Origin: a bacterium
GTDB taxonomy: Bacteria; Chloroflexota; Dehalococcoidia; Tepidiformales; Tepidiformaceae
Assembly: GCA_003577245.1 (NCBI GenBank)
Contig: QEVS01000001.1
Span: 1-64,000, forward strand
DNA: 64,000 nt
Direction of reading: 5' to 3'
A model generated the notes under the pieces. The model had not been told where the DNA came from, did not search any database, and was given only the letters and a program-made list of their open reading frames with translations. The translations under genes were made by a program, and so were the position numbers. Below are positions 60,674-64,000 of this stretch, piece by piece (within the stretch, counting starts at the first letter, position 1; the number at the start of each line of letters is the position of its first letter).

Positions 60674-61284
60674 CAGCAGTCACTGCCAGCAAGACCAGCG
60701 GGACTGTCGAGGACCTGCGTTCACCACGTGCCGCCGCCTGGAAGAACGCGGCCGAAGTGAAGCTTCCCTTGCAGCCCACCCCCCTCGACGCTCAGCCCTC
60801 GGCCTACGTCCAGAAGGCCTGGGCAAACCGCGAGCGCGGCAATGTGCCCTCCGTGGCGGTCCGGGCGCTCTCCGTCGGCGATCAGCTGGTGCTGCGGCTC
60901 GAATGGGCCGCACCCGACCCGCGGCGCCTCATCAACGACAACGACGTCTACGCCGACGCCTGCGCCGTTATCTTCCCTTCCAACGGTAAGGATGCCGAGC
61001 TGAGCACCATGGGCAGCCCCGAAAGGCCGGTAACCACCTGGTACTGGCGGGCCGGCGCCCCCGGCCCCTTCCTGGCTACCGCCACGGGTCTCGGCACCGT
61101 CTCGCGTGCGGCGAAGCACGGCCTCCAGGCCACCGGCGAATGGCAGGCAGGGTTCTGGAACGTAGTCATCGCCGGGCCCGCAAAATCGACCCGCATCGGC
61201 GTCGCTGTCTGGAGTGGCGTCTCCGGCGAACGCGCCGGGCTCAAGTCGCACACGCCAGCCTGGCACGACCTGAAGGTCGGCTGA
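60670..61284 (+). CDS. Heme-b-binding gamma subunit of type II DMSO-reductase-like enzyme
   Basis: The 204-residue protein matches the ethylbenzene-dehydrogenase gamma family: VGDQLVLRLEWAAPDPR, VYADACAVIFPSNGKDAELSTMGSPERPVTTWYWRAGAPG, GEWQAGFWNVVIAGPA and LKSHTPAWHDLKVG. In EbdC the heme is held by Met and Lys; Met in STMGSP and Lys in the C-terminal LKVG or GLKSHT are plausible equivalents. Unlike EbdC it has no Sec signal. It lies between alpha and beta, an order unlike ebdABDC. Confidence 0.83.
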   Translation: MTAVTASKTSGTVEDLRSPRAAAWKNAAEVKLPLQPTPLDAQPSAYVQKAWANRERGNVPSVAVRALSVGDQLVLRLEWAAPDPRRLINDNDVYADACAVIFPSNGKDAELSTMGSPERPVTTWYWRAGAPGPFLATATGLGTVSRAAKHGLQATGEWQAGFWNVVIAGPAKSTRIGVAVWSGVSGERAGLKSHTPAWHDLKVG

Positions 61285-61306
61285 GGTCAGCGAGAGGAGA
61301 ATCACA

Positions 61307-62362
61307 ATGGCAAAGAAAGCCGCGCCTTCCCGGCGCCAGCTGGCAATGGTGTTCGACCTTAACAAGTGCCTCGGGTGCCAGACCTGTAGCCTCGCCTGCA
61401 AGACCGCCTGGACAACCCGGGCCGGGATGGAACACCAGTGGTGGAACATCGTCAACACCTTCCCCGGCCGCGGTACCCCTCGCGACGTCTTCACCCATGG
61501 TGGCGGCTATACAAAGAAGGGCGAGCCCATCCCCGGCGACTTCCCGGGCAAGCGCCTCTGGGGCGAGGCCTGGGACTTCGACTACGAGGGCGTCTTCGGC
61601 AGCAACCGCGACGAACCCATCCCGCTCCACCCCCGCGAGCACGACGGCGCCGCACCCCAGTGGGGCCCGAACTGGGACGAGGATATGGGCGGCGGCGAAT
61701 ACCCCAACTCCTACTTCTTCTACCTCCAGCAGATCTGCATGAACTGCAGCGAGCCGGCCTGTGTCGAAGCCTGCCCTCGCGAATCCGTCTACAAACGCGA
61801 AGAAGATGGCATCGTTCTCATCGACGAAGAGCGCTGCCACGGCTACCGCTTCTGCGCCGAAGCCTGCCCCTACAAGCGCATCTACTTCAACGAGCAGCGC
61901 AATGTCGCTCAGAAGTGCATCTCGTGCTTCCCAAGGCTCGAAGCCGGCGTAGCCCCGGCCTGCATCAGGCAGTGCCCCGGGCGCGTCCGCCACATCGACT
62001 ACCTCGACAACGTCGATGGGCACATCTACAAGCTCGTCAAGAAGTGGAAGGTCGCCCTCCCCTTGCGGCCCGACTTCGGCGTCGAGCCCAACGTCTACTA
62101 CGTCCCGCCAACCTCCCCCCTTGCCTTCAAGGACAACGGCGAGTTCGACGACCTCAATTCGCGGATCCCCATGGAGTACCTCAAGGAGATGTTCGGTCCT
62201 GGCGTCGAACAGGCCCTGGCCACCATCGAAGCCGAGCGCGAAAAGGTCGCCGCCGGCAAGAAGTCCGAGCTCATGGACATCCTCATCTCGCGCAATTGGA
62301 ACGACCTGCTCGGCCCCTTCACGGTCGACCCGGCGCAACTGCAACGGCAACCGGTACGCTAA
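61307..62362 (+). CDS. Iron-sulfur beta subunit (four-cluster ferredoxin type)
   Basis: The 351-residue protein has four Cys groups as in NarH/EbdB: CLGCQTCSLAC, CMNCSEPACVEACP, CHGYRFCAEACPYKR and CISCFPRL...CIRQCPGR. In the third group one Cys is replaced by Tyr in CHGYRFC (Trp in NarH), predicting a [3Fe-4S] cluster. GEYPNSYFFYLQQICMNC and NEQRNVAQKCISCFPRLEAG are typical of this subgroup. It relays electrons between the alpha Mo site and the gamma heme. AGGAG lies 9 bases before the ATG. Confidence 0.93.
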   Translation: MAKKAAPSRRQLAMVFDLNKCLGCQTCSLACKTAWTTRAGMEHQWWNIVNTFPGRGTPRDVFTHGGGYTKKGEPIPGDFPGKRLWGEAWDFDYEGVFGSNRDEPIPLHPREHDGAAPQWGPNWDEDMGGGEYPNSYFFYLQQICMNCSEPACVEACPRESVYKREEDGIVLIDEERCHGYRFCAEACPYKRIYFNEQRNVAQKCISCFPRLEAGVAPACIRQCPGRVRHIDYLDNVDGHIYKLVKKWKVALPLRPDFGVEPNVYYVPPTSPLAFKDNGEFDDLNSRIPMEYLKEMFGPGVEQALATIEAEREKVAAGKKSELMDILISRNWNDLLGPFTVDPAQLQRQPVR

Positions 62363-62372
62363 GCTGGGTTCC

Positions 62373-62987
62373 ATGAACGCAACCGCTCGAGCCCGTAGCC
62401 AGTTCTACGGGCTCCTCTCCGAGCTGCTCTCCTTCCCCACGGAAGATCTTCTCCTCGCCTGCCAGGAGGGGCGCATCCTCCACGCCATCCGGGAGATCTC
62501 GGCGGAGCTTCCCTACCAGTTCCCTGAAGCCGCCTTGTCCGGCCTCGGCGACCCCGGCCTGGAGTTCATCGGCCTGCAGAGCGACTACATTCGCCTCTTC
62601 GATCTCCCCGGGGGCGGCCCGTCGATGCCGCTTTGCGCCGGGGTGTTTGCCGCTTCGCGCCGCGACTCCATGGAAGAGCTGCTGCGCTTCTACAGGCATT
62701 TCGGGCTCACCGTCTCGGCCGACGCCCATGACCTCCCCGATGCCATTCCAACGGTGCTCGAGTTCCTGCACTACCTGGCCTTCCGCGAAGCCGGCCTTGG
62801 CCCCGGCGAAGAGGAGGCCGCCCTTCGGTCGGCGCAGGCCGACGTCCTTCAAAGGCACCTGCTGCGCTGGTCGGCCGAGGCGGCAAAGCGAATCGAGGGC
62901 AAGGACCCGCCGCCCTTCTACCGTTCCGTTGTGCACCTGCTGCACGCGTTCTGCGCGCAGGAGACGGCAGCCCTCGTCGCCGTCTGA
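62373..62987 (+). CDS. TorD/NarJ-family molybdoenzyme chaperone
   Basis: The 204-residue all-helical protein has RARSQFYGLLSELLSFPTEDLL, ALSGLGDPGLEFIGLQSDYIRLFDLPGGGPSMPLCAGVF (the ExxxxLFxxPGGPxxPP-type signature), and LLRFYRHFGLTVSADAHDLPDAIPTVLEFLHYLAFREA. Such proteins guard the alpha subunit and help insert Mo cofactor. It closes the alpha-gamma-beta-chaperone operon, 10 bases after beta. Confidence 0.9.
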   Translation: MNATARARSQFYGLLSELLSFPTEDLLLACQEGRILHAIREISAELPYQFPEAALSGLGDPGLEFIGLQSDYIRLFDLPGGGPSMPLCAGVFAASRRDSMEELLRFYRHFGLTVSADAHDLPDAIPTVLEFLHYLAFREAGLGPGEEEAALRSAQADVLQRHLLRWSAEAAKRIEGKDPPPFYRSVVHLLHAFCAQETAALVAV

Positions 62988-63031
62988 CTCCCGCGCCCGG
63001 AGAGGCCCTTCGTCCGCGGTCAGCATAGAAA

Positions 63032-63057
63032 AAGGCCCGGCAGTTAAGCCGGGCCTT
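63032..63057. terminator. Terminator between chaperone gene and adenylate-forming gene
   Basis: AAGGCCCGGC-agttaa-GCCGGGCCTT is a perfect 10-bp stem preceded by gaaaa, located between convergent genes, and can end transcription in both directions. Confidence 0.82.
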
Positions 63058-63079
63058 CTGGTTGAACCGCGCCGGTGGG

Positions 63080-64000
63080 TCATCCGCCCAGAAGGTAGAT
63101 CATCCCGTTTGCATCGGATGACGCGACCATGCCGGTCCGGAAACGGTCGTCCGCGAAGCGTTCGGGGTGCTCCGCGCCCTCGTACCCGGCCATCAGCGAA
63201 GGCGTCCAGACCGTCACCTCCGCCGATTCCACCAGCTCCCAGAGAGCCTGGATAGGTTGCCCCGTGCGCGGGTCCGAGGGCACCACATGGGCGTTGCTGA
63301 TCGGAATGCCGATGGATTCGTCGATGTACCACGACTGGTGCGATGCGAAGATCGGCCCCGTTTCAGGCATCCCATACACAGTCAGCGCCGGGCACTCGAA
63401 GGCCTTGCTCACTCGGCGGCGCGCATCCGGGTCGAACATCCCAGGGGTCGAGAGAAGGAAGGCGTTGAGAATCCGCCGCGCGTCCTTCACCGCCTTCTTG
63501 GCATCCCGCGTCAGCGCCGCCGCCTCGTCGAGTTCCGTGAAAGCGTAGCCAACGCCCTCGCGCACTATCGTCTCAACCACGGTGTCCGCATCGGCATTCT
63601 GCGGGGCGAGCACCAGCGGAGCCCCGAGATAGAGCGGGATCAGGACCGAGGCCAGGCCCTCCCAGCGACTCACCGGCAGCGAGGCCATCCAGGGCCGCTG
63701 GGGGTCGGCATCGAAGAAAGTCGCCATGCTCAGCGCCGCGGCAAGCAGCGAGCGATGCGAGTGATTGACCGGACCATCGCGGCCATCGATGGTGACCGCC
63801 GGAACCGTAAGCTGGTCCGAAGGCAGCGGCGGTGGCGGCGAACCCGGGACCGGCTCCACGTCCCCGACACCCCGCAGTGCCAGGCTGGCGCCGAACTCCT
63901 GCGCCATTGCCTGGAGGTTCGCCCCCGGCGGCGCCACCCGCACGTGAAGCCCGGCAGCGAGCGAACCAAGCAGCAGCAGAATCGTGTCGACAGTCGGGTC
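63080..64000 (-). CDS. Degenerate, C-terminally truncated adenylate-forming (AMP-binding) protein; 5' end outside window
   Basis: The frame is open to the right edge, at least 306 residues. It resembles the N-terminal domain of acyl-CoA synthetases: SHRSLLAAALSMATFFDAD, SRWEGLASVLIPLYLGAPLVLAP, LTVYGMPETGPIF (YGxTE motif) and AHPERFADDRFRTG-like GAEHPERFADDRFRTGMVAS. The protein ends ...SSDANGMIYLLGG where the hinge and ~100-residue C-terminal domain with catalytic Lys should follow. The ATP P-loop reads TIDGRDGPVNHSH rather than SGTTGxPK, and RTGD reads RTGM. It is probably inactive in adenylation. Confidence 0.75.
   Translation of the reverse strand, partial: DPTVDTILLLLGSLAAGLHVRVAPPGANLQAMAQEFGASLALRGVGDVEPVPGSPPPPLPSDQLTVPAVTIDGRDGPVNHSHRSLLAAALSMATFFDADPQRPWMASLPVSRWEGLASVLIPLYLGAPLVLAPQNADADTVVETIVREGVGYAFTELDEAAALTRDAKKAVKDARRILNAFLLSTPGMFDPDARRRVSKAFECPALTVYGMPETGPIFASHQSWYIDESIGIPISNAHVVPSDPRTGQPIQALWELVESAEVTVWTPSLMAGYEGAEHPERFADDRFRTGMVASSDANGMIYLLGG

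Overview
The window is 64 kb of gene-dense, GC-rich bacterial chromosome with no rRNA, recognisable tRNA, CRISPR array or insertion sequence. Gene content points to a Chloroflexota bacterium, perhaps near Dehalococcoidia/Tepidiforma. The signs are several acyl-CoA dehydrogenases, a reversed LIV operon with tandem binding proteins, threonine-rich spacers behind the lipobox, a NurA/HerA operon, and frequent GTG/TTG starts with 4-nt stop/start overlaps. This placement is an inference from gene content, not a phylogeny.

Layout. 1-1958 (minus): a long acidic protein running off the left edge and ending in an array of 48-bp (16-residue) repeats. 2040-5117: ECF sigma factor, membrane anti-sigma factor, SIMPL lipoprotein and an exported HExxH protein. 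5136-7596 (minus): MBL-fold hydrolase, GcvT-like folate-binding protein and a degenerate Nudix-like protein in one overlapping operon. 7817-10390: cbiMNQO cobalt/nickel ECF transporter behind a cluster of TTGCA(A) repeats. 10467-14439: SirB1-like protein, Crp/Fnr regulator, glycerophosphodiesterase, HemW and a GNAT protein. 14483-16456: nicotinamidase and nicotinate phosphoribosyltransferase (NAD salvage). 16469-21693: SelB, NurA, a small HerA-associated protein and a HerA ATPase whose reading frame is broken just after the Walker A helix. 21717-26383 (minus): XerD-type recombinase, then HD-domain protein, YajC, SecD and SecF.

26808-31374: an acyl-CoA dehydrogenase and, on the minus strand, E1 alpha, E1 beta and E2 of a 2-oxoacid dehydrogenase. 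31982-39154: a complete branched-chain amino-acid type ABC transporter (LivG, F, H, M) followed by two tandemly duplicated binding proteins. 39243-45815: a sugar-nucleotide cluster with a sugar-phosphate transferase, a large NDP-sugar dehydratase, and homologues of the four WbpA/B/E/D steps that build a 2,3-diacetamido-2,3-dideoxy uronic acid. 45820-50753: miscellaneous metabolic and small enzymes.

50826-62987 looks like a catabolic region: two acyl-CoA dehydrogenases, a two-subunit CoA-transferase related to GctAB/IpdAB, a thiolase, a nitroreductase, and a molybdopterin oxidoreductase operon (alpha, heme-b-type gamma, Fe-S beta, TorD/NarJ chaperone) of the type II DMSO reductase group that includes ethylbenzene and steroid C25 dehydrogenases. 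Unusually, neither alpha nor gamma shows an export signal. The shared upstream region carries two CRP/FNR-geometry boxes (TATGA-N6-TCAT). The right edge holds a degenerate adenylate-forming protein that stops where the C-terminal domain should begin.
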